The notes below the pieces were generated by a model. That model worked only from the letters and a program-made list of their open reading frames with translations, searched no databases and was not told where the DNA came from. DNA of 64,000 bases from JAIBJN01 sp035461525 (GTDB lineage Bacteria; Actinomycetota; Thermoleophilia; Gaiellales; Gaiellaceae), in assembly GCA_035461525.1 (NCBI GenBank), contig DATHVD010000006.1:1-64000 (forward strand), given 5' to 3'. Positions 54,892 through 63,479 of the stretch are shown one piece after another. Position 1 is the first letter of the stretch, and each line of letters opens with the position of its first letter. The translations under genes and the position numbers were made by a program.

Positions 54892-57207
54892 TCACCCTCC
54901 CTGCGCGACCGAGATGGTCTCGCCGTCGCTTTCGATCGTCACGGGCCCGCCCAGGTCGGTGCGGTAGACGGTCAGTCCCGGCGCTCCCTCGAGCGCGGCA
55001 AGCGTGTCCGGCGCCGGGTGGCCGTATCGGTTCTCCTCGCCGACGGAGACGACGGCTACGCGCGGTCTGGTCAGCGCGAGGAGGCGAGGCAGGTACGGGT
55101 CGGCGGAGCCGTGGTGCGCGACCTTGAGGATCTCGACCGGCGGGGGTCGCACGGGGACGGTGACGCCGCCCTCGGCATCGGCAGTGAGGAGGACGTCCAC
55201 CTCGCCGAACGACGCGACGAGGACGACCGCGAAGTCGTTGGGATCGCGATCGGCGGGAGCCTCGCCCTCCGGCCAGAGGACGCGCAGGCGCAGCCGGCCG
55301 ACGCGGTAGACCTGGCCGGCACGCGCGACGAGGACCGGGACGCCCCGCCGTTCGGCTGCGGCGAGCGCGGCGTCCTGCTCGGGGCTCGGGGCGGGGATCG
55401 CGGGATCGAGGACGGCGTCGACGCGCACGCGCTCGAGGACGTCGGCGGCTCCGCCGACGTGATCGCGCTGGGGATGCGTGAGGACGAGGGCGGCGAGCCG
55501 CTCGACCCCGAGCTCCTCCAGCTGCCCGGCGACGTCGGCCTCCGGCGGCCCCTGGTCGACGAGCACAGCCCCCTCCGGTACCTGGAGGAGGATGCCGTCG
55601 CCCTGGCCGACGTCGAGCACGGTGACGCGCAGGCCCGTAGGCGGAGGCGGCGGCCGCTCGCCCAGACCGGCGGCCTGCCAGCCGACGGCCAGCGCCAGCG
55701 CGAGCCCGGCGACCGCGGCCGCCTGCCGTCGCCCGACCCTCCTCCCCCAGGCGAGAAGCGCGAGCGTGGCCGCGCCCCCGCCGAGGAGCGCGAGGGCCCT
55801 GGGGGAGGTCGCCTGGGCGTAAGGCAGACCCCCAACGAGCCGGGCGCACCAGGCGAGGTAGGCGGCGAGCCAGCCGTCGCTCCACGCGAGGGCCGCGGCG
55901 GCCTCGGGGACGACGGGGTGCAGCGCGGCCGCCCCGAGCGCGAGGCCGAGGAGAGGTGCGACGACCGGAGCCGCCAGCGCGTTGGCCGCGATCGAGTAGA
56001 CGGGGACAGCCCCGAAATGGAGCCAGAGGATCGGGGCCGTCGCCGCGCCACACGCTGCGGAGACGGAGACGACCGTCGCGAGCTTGCGCGGCAGCGGATA
56101 GCCCTCGAGGCGGCGGTCGACGCGGGGGACGAGGACGAAGATGGCGGCGACCGCTGCGAACGAGAGCTGGAAGCCGGGATCGAGGACGGTGTACGGGTTC
56201 CACGCGAGGAGCACTACGGCGCCGGCGAGGAGGAAGTACCAGCGGTCGGCCGGGCGGGAGGCGAGCCAGGCGAGCGACGCGAGCGCCCCGGCCACGCCGG
56301 CCCGGACGACCGACGGCTGCCAGCCGACGGCCAGGACGTAGGCGCCGACGGCCGCGAGCGCGCCGATCTCTCCCAGGCGCCGCGGCAGCCCGAGCACCCA
56401 GGCGAGCAGGATCGCGCCGCCGACGACGTAGGCGACGTTCTGACCCGACACGGCGAGGAGGTGGTAGAGACCCGACGCCCGAAAGCGGTCGCGGAGTACG
56501 CCGTCCAGCCCCTCGTCCTCGCCGAGGACGACCCCGGCCAGGACGGCCCTCCGCTCCCGGTCGGCGACGGCCACCAGCGGACGGGCGACCGCGCGGCGGA
56601 GGCCGTCGGCCACCCCGCCGAGCCCGCTGCGGCTCCCGACGACCCGGAACGTGTCCGCGCGCAGGACGACGTGCATGCCCTGGCGGCGGAGGTAGGCCGC
56701 CTCGTCGAAGCCGGACTCCTCGTCGTGGCCGCGGGGTCGGGCGACGGTCACGATCGCCTCCAGCACGGCCCCGAGGGGCGGCGCCCGCTCCGCCGGGAGG
56801 TCGAGCCGGGCCCGCTCGTAGATGGGCTCGCGGCCGAAGCCGACGACGCGGACGGGGACCCGCACGGCGAACTCGCTCCGGCGCACCGGCGCCGTCACCT
56901 CCATGCGCGCGAGGCCGGCGCGACCGACGTACGGCTCGAGGAGGCTCATGTCGAGGGCCTCGACCCGGACGCTCCCCCACCAGAGCCCCGCGAGCAGGAG
57001 AGAAGCCGCGAGGAGACCGGCTCGGCGGGGACGGGCAGCGAGGGCGAGCACGGCGAGGGCCGCGGCTGCGAGAGCGACCGCGAGATCGGTCGTTCGGACG
57101 GCAGGAGAGGCCGCCAGGCCGGCGCACAGCGACGCCGCCAGGAGATGGGAGGCGGGCATCGCCCACGGGCGCACGGCGTGCGCCCGTGCTGCGGAGAGAA
57201 GGCTCAC
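54892..57207 (-). CDS. comEC: DNA uptake channel ComEC
   Basis: A 771-residue membrane protein that forms the single-strand DNA import channel. An N-terminal DUF4131-like region with two helices and an OB-like domain is followed by the competence domain (GLYHLLAVSGQNVAYV, WQPSVVRAGVAG). A C-terminal metallo-beta-lactamase-like domain (DVGQGDGILL, VLTHPQRDHVGG, VAHHGSAD) has the usual ligand pattern, with Q-R-D in place of H-D. GTG 57207 overlaps the comEA stop (GTGA). Confidence 0.95.
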   Translation of the reverse strand: MSLLSAARAHAVRPWAMPASHLLAASLCAGLAASPAVRTTDLAVALAAAALAVLALAARPRRAGLLAASLLLAGLWWGSVRVEALDMSLLEPYVGRAGLARMEVTAPVRRSEFAVRVPVRVVGFGREPIYERARLDLPAERAPPLGAVLEAIVTVARPRGHDEESGFDEAAYLRRQGMHVVLRADTFRVVGSRSGLGGVADGLRRAVARPLVAVADRERRAVLAGVVLGEDEGLDGVLRDRFRASGLYHLLAVSGQNVAYVVGGAILLAWVLGLPRRLGEIGALAAVGAYVLAVGWQPSVVRAGVAGALASLAWLASRPADRWYFLLAGAVVLLAWNPYTVLDPGFQLSFAAVAAIFVLVPRVDRRLEGYPLPRKLATVVSVSAACGAATAPILWLHFGAVPVYSIAANALAAPVVAPLLGLALGAAALHPVVPEAAAALAWSDGWLAAYLAWCARLVGGLPYAQATSPRALALLGGGAATLALLAWGRRVGRRQAAAVAGLALALAVGWQAAGLGERPPPPPTGLRVTVLDVGQGDGILLQVPEGAVLVDQGPPEADVAGQLEELGVERLAALVLTHPQRDHVGGAADVLERVRVDAVLDPAIPAPSPEQDAALAAAERRGVPVLVARAGQVYRVGRLRLRVLWPEGEAPADRDPNDFAVVLVASFGEVDVLLTADAEGGVTVPVRPPPVEILKVAHHGSADPYLPRLLALTRPRVAVVSVGEENRYGHPAPDTLAALEGAPGLTVYRTDLGGPVTIESDGETISVAQGG

Positions 57208-57794
57208 AGGTCGACGAGCGGGAGGAGCTGCTCGAGCGTCGCCGGGCCGATGCCGGGGACCGCGTCGAGCTCCTCGATCGAGCCGAAGGCCCCGTTCGCC
57301 TCGCGGTAGTCGAGGATCCTCTGAGCCGTCACCGGGCCGACTCCCGGCAGCGTCTCCAGCTCCTCGAGCGTCGCCGAGTTCAGGCGGACCTTCCCCGGCG
57401 GCTCCTCTCCGGACGCCCCAAGCGAGGCGACCTCCCCTCCCCGCCCACGCGCCGGGACGATCACCTGCTGCCCGTCGGCCACCGGCGAGGCGAGGTTCAC
57501 GAGCTCGAGCGCCGCCCTGGGCCTCGCTCCCCCCGCGCGCGCGATCGCGTCATCGATGCGGCTCCCCTCGGGAAGGCGGTAGAGGCCCGGCGCGACGACG
57601 GCGCCGACGACGTGGACGACCAGCTCGCGCGCCGGCTCTTCCTCGATCTCGAGGCCCCCGGACGGCGCCGCCGGCGCGGTCCCTCCGGGGCGGCCGTCGC
57701 CCGCGAGCGCCATTCGGCCCGCCACGGTCAGGAAGAGGAGAAGGACGACCGCGTACGCGAGGGCGCGGTCGCGAGAGATCGCCGGCATCCGCAT
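57204..57794 (-). CDS. comEA: DNA receptor ComEA
   Basis: A 196-residue membrane-anchored DNA-binding protein. It has one N-terminal transmembrane helix (residues 12-30), then an SLBB domain (VVHVVGAVVAPGLYRLPEGSRI). The C-terminal pair of helix-hairpin-helix motifs is LNSATLEELETLPGVGPVTAQRILDYR and IEELDAVPGIGPATLEQL. It delivers DNA to ComEC. First gene of comEA-comEC-holA. Confidence 0.95.
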   Translation of the reverse strand: MRMPAISRDRALAYAVVLLLFLTVAGRMALAGDGRPGGTAPAAPSGGLEIEEEPARELVVHVVGAVVAPGLYRLPEGSRIDDAIARAGGARPRAALELVNLASPVADGQQVIVPARGRGGEVASLGASGEEPPGKVRLNSATLEELETLPGVGPVTAQRILDYREANGAFGSIEELDAVPGIGPATLEQLLPLVDL

Positions 57795-57910
57795 CGGCTA
57801 TCCCGAACGGCTACGGCTGCTGGCGTCTCGACCCACGCCGCCGATGGTGCCGGGGGAAACCGCGCGTGTGACGGACGAATTCGTGCCGGATCGGCACCGA
57901 ACGAAACCGG

Positions 57911-57996
57911 CACAGGCTCGGCGCAAACCGTGCGCCATGCGTGCGCTTTTCGGCGTTAGACTCGGAAGTGGGTGGTGGTCCGGGGTGGCCCCGAGG
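57911..57996 (+). repeat. Intergenic promoter-like repeat, copy C
   Basis: Plus-strand copy between the divergent comEA and DUF2254 genes. TAGACT (57957-57962), then CGGAAGTGGGTGGTGGTCC, matching A and B after the box with a few changes. The upstream heptamer is CGGCGCA rather than CGGCACG. It reads toward the DUF2254 gene, about 110 nt away. The rest of the 281-nt gap holds nothing else recognisable. Confidence 0.6.
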
Positions 57997-58075
57997 GACG
58001 CGCCCGGTAGGCCCAAAGCAACGCGCCCGCGGCTGCCGGCGATGGAAACGCGCGCCAGCGGGTAAGGCTCACGGC

Positions 58076-59401
58076 GTGCTCGTCTGGGTGAGGTCGCAGT
58101 GGCAGAACGTCGTGCGGGGGTTCTGGTTCTTCCCCGGCCTGATCGCGCTCGGCTTCGCGGTCGCGGCGCTCCTCCTGGTTCAGCTCGACCGCTGGGCGGG
58201 GCCGGGGGGCGTGTCGAACGGCTTCGGCGGTGACGCCGAGGCGGCCCGGACGATCCTGTCCACGATCGCCGGCTCGCTCATCACCGTGGCCGGGCTCGCC
58301 TTCTCGATCACGATCGTGACCTTGCAGCTCGTGTCGAGCCAGTTCACGCCCCGGGCGGTGCGCAGCTTCCTCGCCGACCGACCGAGCCAGCTGATCGCGG
58401 GCGCGTTCGTCGGCATCTTCGCGTACTGCCTGCTCGTTCTCCGCGTCGTCCGGGACGACGAGGGCGGAGCGGACGGCTTCGTGCCGGCGCTGAGCGTCAG
58501 CGTCGCCATCTCCCTCGGCCTCGTCGGCCTCGGCCTCCTGCTCGGGTTCATCCACCGGATCACGCAGATCGTCAAGGTCGAGAACATCGCGGCGCGCGTC
58601 TGGGGCGAGACGCGGCGCGCCCTGGAATCGCTCTACCCGGAGCCCGTGGGCGAGCCGGCCGACCCGGGGGCGAGAGACCTCCTCGCCTCGTGGGAGGCGG
58701 GCGCCGAGCCTGCCCTCGTGCGCCCGCGCCGGCCAGGGTACGTCCGCGGCATCGCCCTTTCCGACCTCGAGGACGCCGGGCTCCCCGGCGGCGCGCGCGT
58801 CCACATCGCCGTGCGGCCGGGCGACCAGGTCACCCGGAGGACGGCGATCGTCCGGGTCTGGCCCGCGGAGGCTCTCGGCGAGGAGCTGGAGGTCCGCCTC
58901 TGCGACCTGGTCAGCGTCCAGAGCGAGAGAGACGTGTCCCAGGACGTCGGCTTCGGCCTGCGCCAGCTCGCCGACGTCGCGCTCCGCGCGCTCTCGCCCG
59001 GCGTGAACGACCCGACCACCGCGCTCACCTGCATCGGCTACCTGCGCGACGCGCTCGAGCGCCTGGCGGTCCGCCGCTTCCCGGACGAGGTGCGCCGGCT
59101 GGACGACGGCGTGGTGGCGATCGCGGAGGCCGTGCCCTTCGACGAACTCCTGCAGGACAGTCTGGTCGAGATCGGGTGGTTCGCGACCGGCAACACGCTC
59201 GTCGCGTGCCGGCTCCTCGACGCCCTCGCGGGCATCGCGGCGGCCGCGGCGGGAACCGGGGCGCGAGACCGCCTGCCCGGCATCCTCGAGGTCGCCGCCG
59301 AGGTGGCCGCCCCCGCGGCCGACGACGCGCGCACCGAGCGGGACCACCGCCTCGTCGCGGAGCGCCTCGGACGCGTCCGTCAGGCCGCCGAGGTCACCTG
59401 A
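58076..59401 (+). CDS. DUF2254 family predicted membrane protein
   Basis: A 441-residue protein with four N-terminal transmembrane helices (about residues 14-38, 60-88, 102-122 and 135-160) and a soluble C-terminal half. The family's recognisable segments are LSTIAGSLITVAGLAFSITIVTLQLVSSQFTPR and the DVGFGLRQLADVALRALSPGVNDPTTA motif. The function is unknown, although a channel role has been suggested from the fold. GTG 58076 was chosen just before the first helix. A second GTG lies four codons in. Its 3' end overlaps the protease gene by 8 nt, tail to tail. Confidence 0.88.
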   Translation: MLVWVRSQWQNVVRGFWFFPGLIALGFAVAALLLVQLDRWAGPGGVSNGFGGDAEAARTILSTIAGSLITVAGLAFSITIVTLQLVSSQFTPRAVRSFLADRPSQLIAGAFVGIFAYCLLVLRVVRDDEGGADGFVPALSVSVAISLGLVGLGLLLGFIHRITQIVKVENIAARVWGETRRALESLYPEPVGEPADPGARDLLASWEAGAEPALVRPRRPGYVRGIALSDLEDAGLPGGARVHIAVRPGDQVTRRTAIVRVWPAEALGEELEVRLCDLVSVQSERDVSQDVGFGLRQLADVALRALSPGVNDPTTALTCIGYLRDALERLAVRRFPDEVRRLDDGVVAIAEAVPFDELLQDSLVEIGWFATGNTLVACRLLDALAGIAAAAAGTGARDRLPGILEVAAEVAAPAADDARTERDHRLVAERLGRVRQAAEVT

Positions 59402-60527
59402 CGATGCAGGGGCCGGACGAGACCCGCCGCAGCGGGCCGGAGGCGGCCCTGACGACGAGATCCACCGGGACCGCGTAGCCGCCGGCCCCGTCGCGCGCGC
59501 CTCCGAAGATCATCGCCAGCACGCGCCCTCGCCGGTCGAGCACGGGGCCGCCGCTCTCGCCCGGCTGCACGCGGCCCCGAAGCGGCATCACCACTCGTGG
59601 ACGCATCTGCCGGCCGTAGGCGTCGGGCGAGACGACCGTGCGCGGCGGGCCTGCGGTCCCTGCGGTCGCGGTGAGCGGGCCGTTGCGCGGGTAGCCGGTC
59701 AGCGCGACCGGGCGCGGGAAGTCCGGGCGCGTGTCGACCGCGAGCGGCCCCGGCTCGAGCCCCGGAACGCGCAGGAGCGCGATGTCGTTCGTGGCGTCCA
59801 CGTGCACGAGCCGCCCCGAGAGCACCTGGCCGCCGGGGACGAGCACCGTCGTTCCCCGGTGGCCGGCGATCACGTGGACGTTCGTGGCGACGAGATCGGG
59901 CCGCACCACCCAGCCGGAGCCCTGGGTGCCGACGCCGCACGCCGTTCCCTCGATCTTCACCACCGCCGCGGCGGCCCGGCGCGCGCCGGCGCTCTCGAGG
60001 ACGCTCGGGTCCGGCGGCGGGAGCGCGTCCTCGACGCCGGGCAGGAGCGGCAGGGGATCGAACCGGTTCAGCGCCTGCAGGACGCTGTCGGGCGGCACGG
60101 CCCGCAGGAGGCGCGGGAGCAGGATCGACTCGCGCACCTCCCCGCGCAGGCCGAGCGCAGGTTGGTGGAGGGCGAGCACCGCCACGAGCCACCCGATCCC
60201 GAGCGCGAGCACGCCGCCGAGCACGATGCCCCCCACCCGGTCGACGGTCGCCAGGACGGGGCGGCCGGCGAGGAAGATCCGCGCCGAGCGGCCGAGCGCG
60301 CCCGCGGCGGTCCCGAGGAGGAACGCGCCGACGAGCGCCCCCGCGAGCCCCGCGACGGGGAGCCAGGGGGAATTGTCCGCGAGCAGGTGCGGCGCGATGA
60401 TCGAGCCGACGACCGCCCCGAGGGCGAGGCCGCCGAGCGACAGCGCCTGCGCGGCGAGCCCGCGGTACGCGCCCATGATCGAGAGGGCCGCGACGGCGAG
60501 CAGGAGGAGCAGGTCGACGGCGTTCAC
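59394..60527 (-). CDS. MarP-like membrane serine protease (CvpA-trypsin fusion)
   Basis: A 377-residue protein. Four N-terminal transmembrane helices of the CvpA type (residues 1-150) precede a chymotrypsin-fold protease with the triad His in TNVHVIAG, Asp in ATNDIALLRV and Ser in PGESGGPVLD. Two Cys (in GTACGVGTQ and SGPCIVR) could form a disulphide, as in mycobacterial MarP, which protects cells from acid and oxidative stress. GTG 60527 follows a TACCCT box by 6 nt. Confidence 0.9.
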   Translation of the reverse strand: MNAVDLLLLLAVAALSIMGAYRGLAAQALSLGGLALGAVVGSIIAPHLLADNSPWLPVAGLAGALVGAFLLGTAAGALGRSARIFLAGRPVLATVDRVGGIVLGGVLALGIGWLVAVLALHQPALGLRGEVRESILLPRLLRAVPPDSVLQALNRFDPLPLLPGVEDALPPPDPSVLESAGARRAAAAVVKIEGTACGVGTQGSGWVVRPDLVATNVHVIAGHRGTTVLVPGGQVLSGRLVHVDATNDIALLRVPGLEPGPLAVDTRPDFPRPVALTGYPRNGPLTATAGTAGPPRTVVSPDAYGRQMRPRVVMPLRGRVQPGESGGPVLDRRGRVLAMIFGGARDGAGGYAVPVDLVVRAASGPLRRVSSGPCIVR

Positions 60528-60533
60528 AGAGGA

Positions 60534-60539
60534 AGGGTA
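60534..60539 (-). promoter_or_regulatory. -10 box of the MarP-like gene
   Basis: TACCCT on the minus strand ends 6 nt before the GTG start, in the 23-nt gap after leuS. Confidence 0.5.
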
Positions 60540-60550
60540 GGGAAGGTTCT

Positions 60551-63004
60551 CTAGACGACGAGGTTGACGAGCTTGCCGGGAACGACGATCTCCTTGCGGA
60601 TCTCCTTGCCGTCCAGGTGCGCCCGCACACGCGGCAGCTCCTTCGCGCGCTCGACGAGCTCCGCCTCGGCGAGCCCGACCGGGACCTCGACGCGATCCCG
60701 GACCCTCCCGTTCACCTGCACGACGAGCTGGAAGCTCTCCCGCTCGAGCAGCGCCGGATCCGCCTCCGGCCAGGGCTCCTCCCACAGCCGCTCGCGGCCC
60801 AGGCGCTCCCAGAGCTCCTCGGCGACGTGCGGCGCATACGGCTGGATCAGGCTGACGGCCGTCTCCGTCGCAAACCGGACCTCTCCCGCCCGGGCCGGGT
60901 CGTCCTTGGCCCGGTAGACGTCGTTGACGAGCTCGATCACGGCAGCGATGGGCGTGTGCACCTGGAAGCGCCGCTCGATGTCGTCGGTGACGCGGGCGAT
61001 CGTCTGGTGCGCGCGGGCGACGAGCGTTCCTTCGACGGGCGCTTCGACGGGGCCGCGCTCGACCACTTCGAGCCCGAGCCGCCAGAGACGCCCGAGGAAG
61101 CGGGACATGCCCGCGATGCCGCGATCCTGCCACTCGATGTCGTCCTCCGCCGGGCCCATGAAGAGGACGTAGAGGCGAACGGCGTCGGCGCCGTGCGCGG
61201 CGACCATCTCGTCGGGCGAGACGACGTTGCCCTTCGACTTCGCCATCTTGGCGCCGCGGTAGTAGATCATCCCCTGGGTGAAGAGCCGCAGGAACGGCTC
61301 GCGGAACCCGAGCAGGCCGAGGTCGTTCAGCACCTTCACGAAGAAGCGCGCGTAGAGCAGGTGCAGGATCGCGTGCTCTACGCCGCCGATGTACTGGTTC
61401 ACGGGGAGCCAGTAGTTCGCCACCGCCGGGTCCCAGGCCGCCTCGTCGTTGCGGGCGTCCGTGTAGCGGATGAAGTACCAGGAGGAGTCCACGAACGTGT
61501 CCATGGTGTCCGTCTCCCGCCGCGCCTCCCCGCCGCAGCGCGGGCACGTCGTCCGCACCCAGTCCTCGGCGGCCGCGAGCGGGGAGCGGCCCTTCGGGAG
61601 GTACTCCTCGACCTCGGGCAGCTCGACCGGCAGGTCCTCGTCGGGGATGGGGACGATGCCGCAGGAGTCGCAGTAGACGACGGGGATCGGGCAGCCCCAG
61701 TAGCGCTGGCGGGACAGGAGCCAGTCGCGGAGGCGGTACGAGACGGCCGGGCGACCGCGTCCCTGGGACTCGAGCCACTCGACGACGGCGACCTTCGCCT
61801 CCTCGCTCGTCATGCCGGAGAACTGCGCCGAGTTGACGAGGCGCTCGTCGTCCGCGTGCCCGACGTACGCGGCGCCCTCCTCGACGTCCCCGTCGGCCGG
61901 GACGACGACCGTCTCGACGGGCAGCTCGTAGCGCCACGCGAAGGCGTAGTCGCGCTCGTCGTGGGCGGGCACGGCCATGATCGCGCCCGTGCCGTACTCC
62001 ATGAGCACGTAGTCGGAGACCCAGATCGGCAGGCGGTGCTCGTTGACCGGGTTCGTGACGAAGGCGCCGGTGAAGACGCCTGTCTTCTCCTTCTCGGGGT
62101 CGGCGCGCTCGGCGGTCGAGCGGCCGGCCGCACGGCGCACGTACTCGAGCACCTCCTCCTCGTGCGGCGTCCCCTCGACGAGCCTGGGAACCAGCGGGTG
62201 CTCCGGCGCGAGGACGAAGAAGGTCGCGCCGAAGAGGGTATCCGGCCTCGTCGTGAACACGGGCAGGTCGAGGTCGAGCTCCTCGATCCGGAAGAGCACC
62301 TCCGCGCCCTCGGAACGCCCGATCCAGTTCCGCTGCATCGTCAGCACGCGCTCGGGCCAGGACTCGAGCAGCTCCATCTCCTCGAGGAGCCGGTCGGCGT
62401 AGGCCGTGATGCGGAAGAACCACTGCTCGAGATTGCGCCGCTCGACCTCGGCGCCGCAGCGCTCGCAGCGACCGTCGATCACCTGCTCGTTGGCGAGCAC
62501 CGTCTGGTCGACCGGGCACCAGTTCACGGGCGCCTCCTTGCGGTAGGCGAGCCCGGCCTCGAGGAAGCGGAGGAAGAGCCACTGCGTCCAGCGGTAGTAC
62601 GCGGGCTCGTGCGTCGACACCTCGCGGTCCCAGTCGATCGCCCAGCCGAGGCGGTGCATCTGCTCCCGGATCGCGGCGATGTTGCGCTCCGTCACCACCC
62701 GGGGGTGGCCGCCTTCCCGGATGGCCGCGTTCTCGGCCGGGAGGCCGAAGGCGTCGTACCCCATCGGGCGCAGCACCTCGTAGCCGCGACGGCGGCGGAC
62801 GTGGGCGATCACGTCGCCGAGCGTGTAGTTCTTCGCGTGCCCCATGTGCAGCTCGCCTGAGGGGTAGGGCAGCATCTCGAGGACGTAGGTGCGCTCGACC
62901 CCTTCGGTCCCGGGCTCGGACGGGTTGGGGACGTGGAACGCGCCCTCGCGCTCCCAGAGGTCCTGCCACTTGCGCTCGATCGCCTTCGGCTCGTACTGCT
63001 CCAT
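60551..63004 (-). CDS. leuS: Leucyl-tRNA synthetase
   Basis: An 817-residue class I synthetase charging tRNA-Leu. The HIGH motif reads HMGH in YPSGELHMGHAKNY. The editing (CP1) domain has TRPDTLFGATFFVLAPEHP. A zinc-type CPVDQTV/CERCG and CDSCG/CPRCG pattern is present, and KMSKS reads KMAKSKGNVV. ATG 63004 has TGGAG 5 nt upstream. The 130-nt leader carries a leader peptide ORF, alternative hairpins and a U-tailed terminator, so expression is probably set by attenuation. Confidence 0.97.
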   Translation of the reverse strand: MEQYEPKAIERKWQDLWEREGAFHVPNPSEPGTEGVERTYVLEMLPYPSGELHMGHAKNYTLGDVIAHVRRRRGYEVLRPMGYDAFGLPAENAAIREGGHPRVVTERNIAAIREQMHRLGWAIDWDREVSTHEPAYYRWTQWLFLRFLEAGLAYRKEAPVNWCPVDQTVLANEQVIDGRCERCGAEVERRNLEQWFFRITAYADRLLEEMELLESWPERVLTMQRNWIGRSEGAEVLFRIEELDLDLPVFTTRPDTLFGATFFVLAPEHPLVPRLVEGTPHEEEVLEYVRRAAGRSTAERADPEKEKTGVFTGAFVTNPVNEHRLPIWVSDYVLMEYGTGAIMAVPAHDERDYAFAWRYELPVETVVVPADGDVEEGAAYVGHADDERLVNSAQFSGMTSEEAKVAVVEWLESQGRGRPAVSYRLRDWLLSRQRYWGCPIPVVYCDSCGIVPIPDEDLPVELPEVEEYLPKGRSPLAAAEDWVRTTCPRCGGEARRETDTMDTFVDSSWYFIRYTDARNDEAAWDPAVANYWLPVNQYIGGVEHAILHLLYARFFVKVLNDLGLLGFREPFLRLFTQGMIYYRGAKMAKSKGNVVSPDEMVAAHGADAVRLYVLFMGPAEDDIEWQDRGIAGMSRFLGRLWRLGLEVVERGPVEAPVEGTLVARAHQTIARVTDDIERRFQVHTPIAAVIELVNDVYRAKDDPARAGEVRFATETAVSLIQPYAPHVAEELWERLGRERLWEEPWPEADPALLERESFQLVVQVNGRVRDRVEVPVGLAEAELVERAKELPRVRAHLDGKEIRKEIVVPGKLVNLVV

Positions 63005-63020
63005 CGCGTCTCCAGAAACG

Positions 63021-63041
63021 AAAAACCTCTCTTGCGAGAGG
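63021..63041 (-). terminator. Intrinsic terminator in the leuS leader
   Basis: On the minus strand CCTCTC, loop GCAA, GAGAGG, then TTTTT, ending 17 nt before the leuS ATG. It is the only classical U-tailed terminator I see in the window. Confidence 0.75.
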
Positions 63042-63052
63042 CGGGCGGGAGA

Positions 63053-63080
63053 GAATCCGGCGACCGGATTCCGGTCGCCG
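63053..63080 (-). promoter_or_regulatory. Mutually exclusive hairpins in the leuS leader
   Basis: CGGCGACCGG / CCGGTCGCCG (63058-63080, 10 bp) and GAATCCGG / CCGGATTC (63053-63071, 8 bp) share bases and cannot form together. They sit between the leader peptide stop and the terminator, where ribosome position could choose between them. Confidence 0.55.
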
Positions 63081-63095
63081 CGCGCCCTCCCCGGC

Positions 63096-63116
63096 TCAGA
63101 TAAGGAGGAATGCCAT
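63096..63116 (-). CDS. Putative leuS leader peptide (MAFLLI)
   Basis: A six-codon ORF, Met-Ala-Phe-Leu-Leu-Ile-stop, with Leu codons CTC and CTT. It starts 10 nt after a TACACT box, with its stop 16 nt before the first hairpin. Stalling at the Leu pair when charged tRNA-Leu is scarce would explain control of leuS. Only two Leu codons is few for this mechanism, so the call is moderate. Confidence 0.5.
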   Translation of the reverse strand: MAFLLI

Positions 63117-63126
63117 TCCGGCCGCA

Positions 63127-63132
63127 AGTGTA
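63127..63132 (-). promoter_or_regulatory. -10 box of the leuS leader transcript
   Basis: TACACT on the minus strand ends 10 nt before the leader peptide ATG. No -35 is evident. Confidence 0.45.
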
Positions 63133-63209
63133 GCTGCGGGGCCGGTTCGCAGTGTGCGCGGGGCCGGGCGTGGGTATGGGAGCCCACACAGCGAGCGAAA
63201 GGAGCCGGC

Positions 63210-63443
63210 ATGGCCGTCTGCGACGTCTGCGGCAACGACTACGACAAGTCCTTCGAGGTGACGATGGCCGGGGAGACGCGCACGTTCGACAGCTTCGAAT
63301 GCGCGATCCACGCGCTCGCGCCGACGTGCCCGCACTGCGAGTGCCGCGTTATCGGCCACGGCGTCGAGGCGGACGGGCGCATCTTCTGCTGCGCTCACTG
63401 CGCCGAGCACTCCGGGGTCACGGGCCTGCAGGACAGGGTCTGA
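63210..63443 (+). CDS. Small Cys-rich (zinc-binding) protein
   Basis: A 77-residue protein with four Cys clusters: CDVCGN at residues 4-9, an isolated Cys in SFECAIH, CPHCEC, and CCAHC near the end. This spacing suggests one or two zinc ribbons or a metallothionein-like fold. Similar small proteins are frequent in Actinomycetota, with no known role. The ATG has GAAAGGAG 6 nt upstream. It is divergent from leuS. Confidence 0.8.
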   Translation: MAVCDVCGNDYDKSFEVTMAGETRTFDSFECAIHALAPTCPHCECRVIGHGVEADGRIFCCAHCAEHSGVTGLQDRV

Positions 63444-63479
63444 GCGCGCCCCGGGGCCGCCGGCTGCCACAATCCGGCG

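Noticed and set aside
57911..57996. Resemblance of repeat copies A-C to the 5' end of a class II tRNA (GGTCCGGGGTGGCC)
   Set aside because: No anticodon arm or T arm follows and no acceptor pairing can be drawn, so a tRNA remnant is not supported.
63003..63132. T-box riboswitch in the leuS leader
   Set aside because: The conserved antiterminator T-box sequence (TGGNACCGCG) and a specifier stem are not present. Leader-peptide attenuation fits better.
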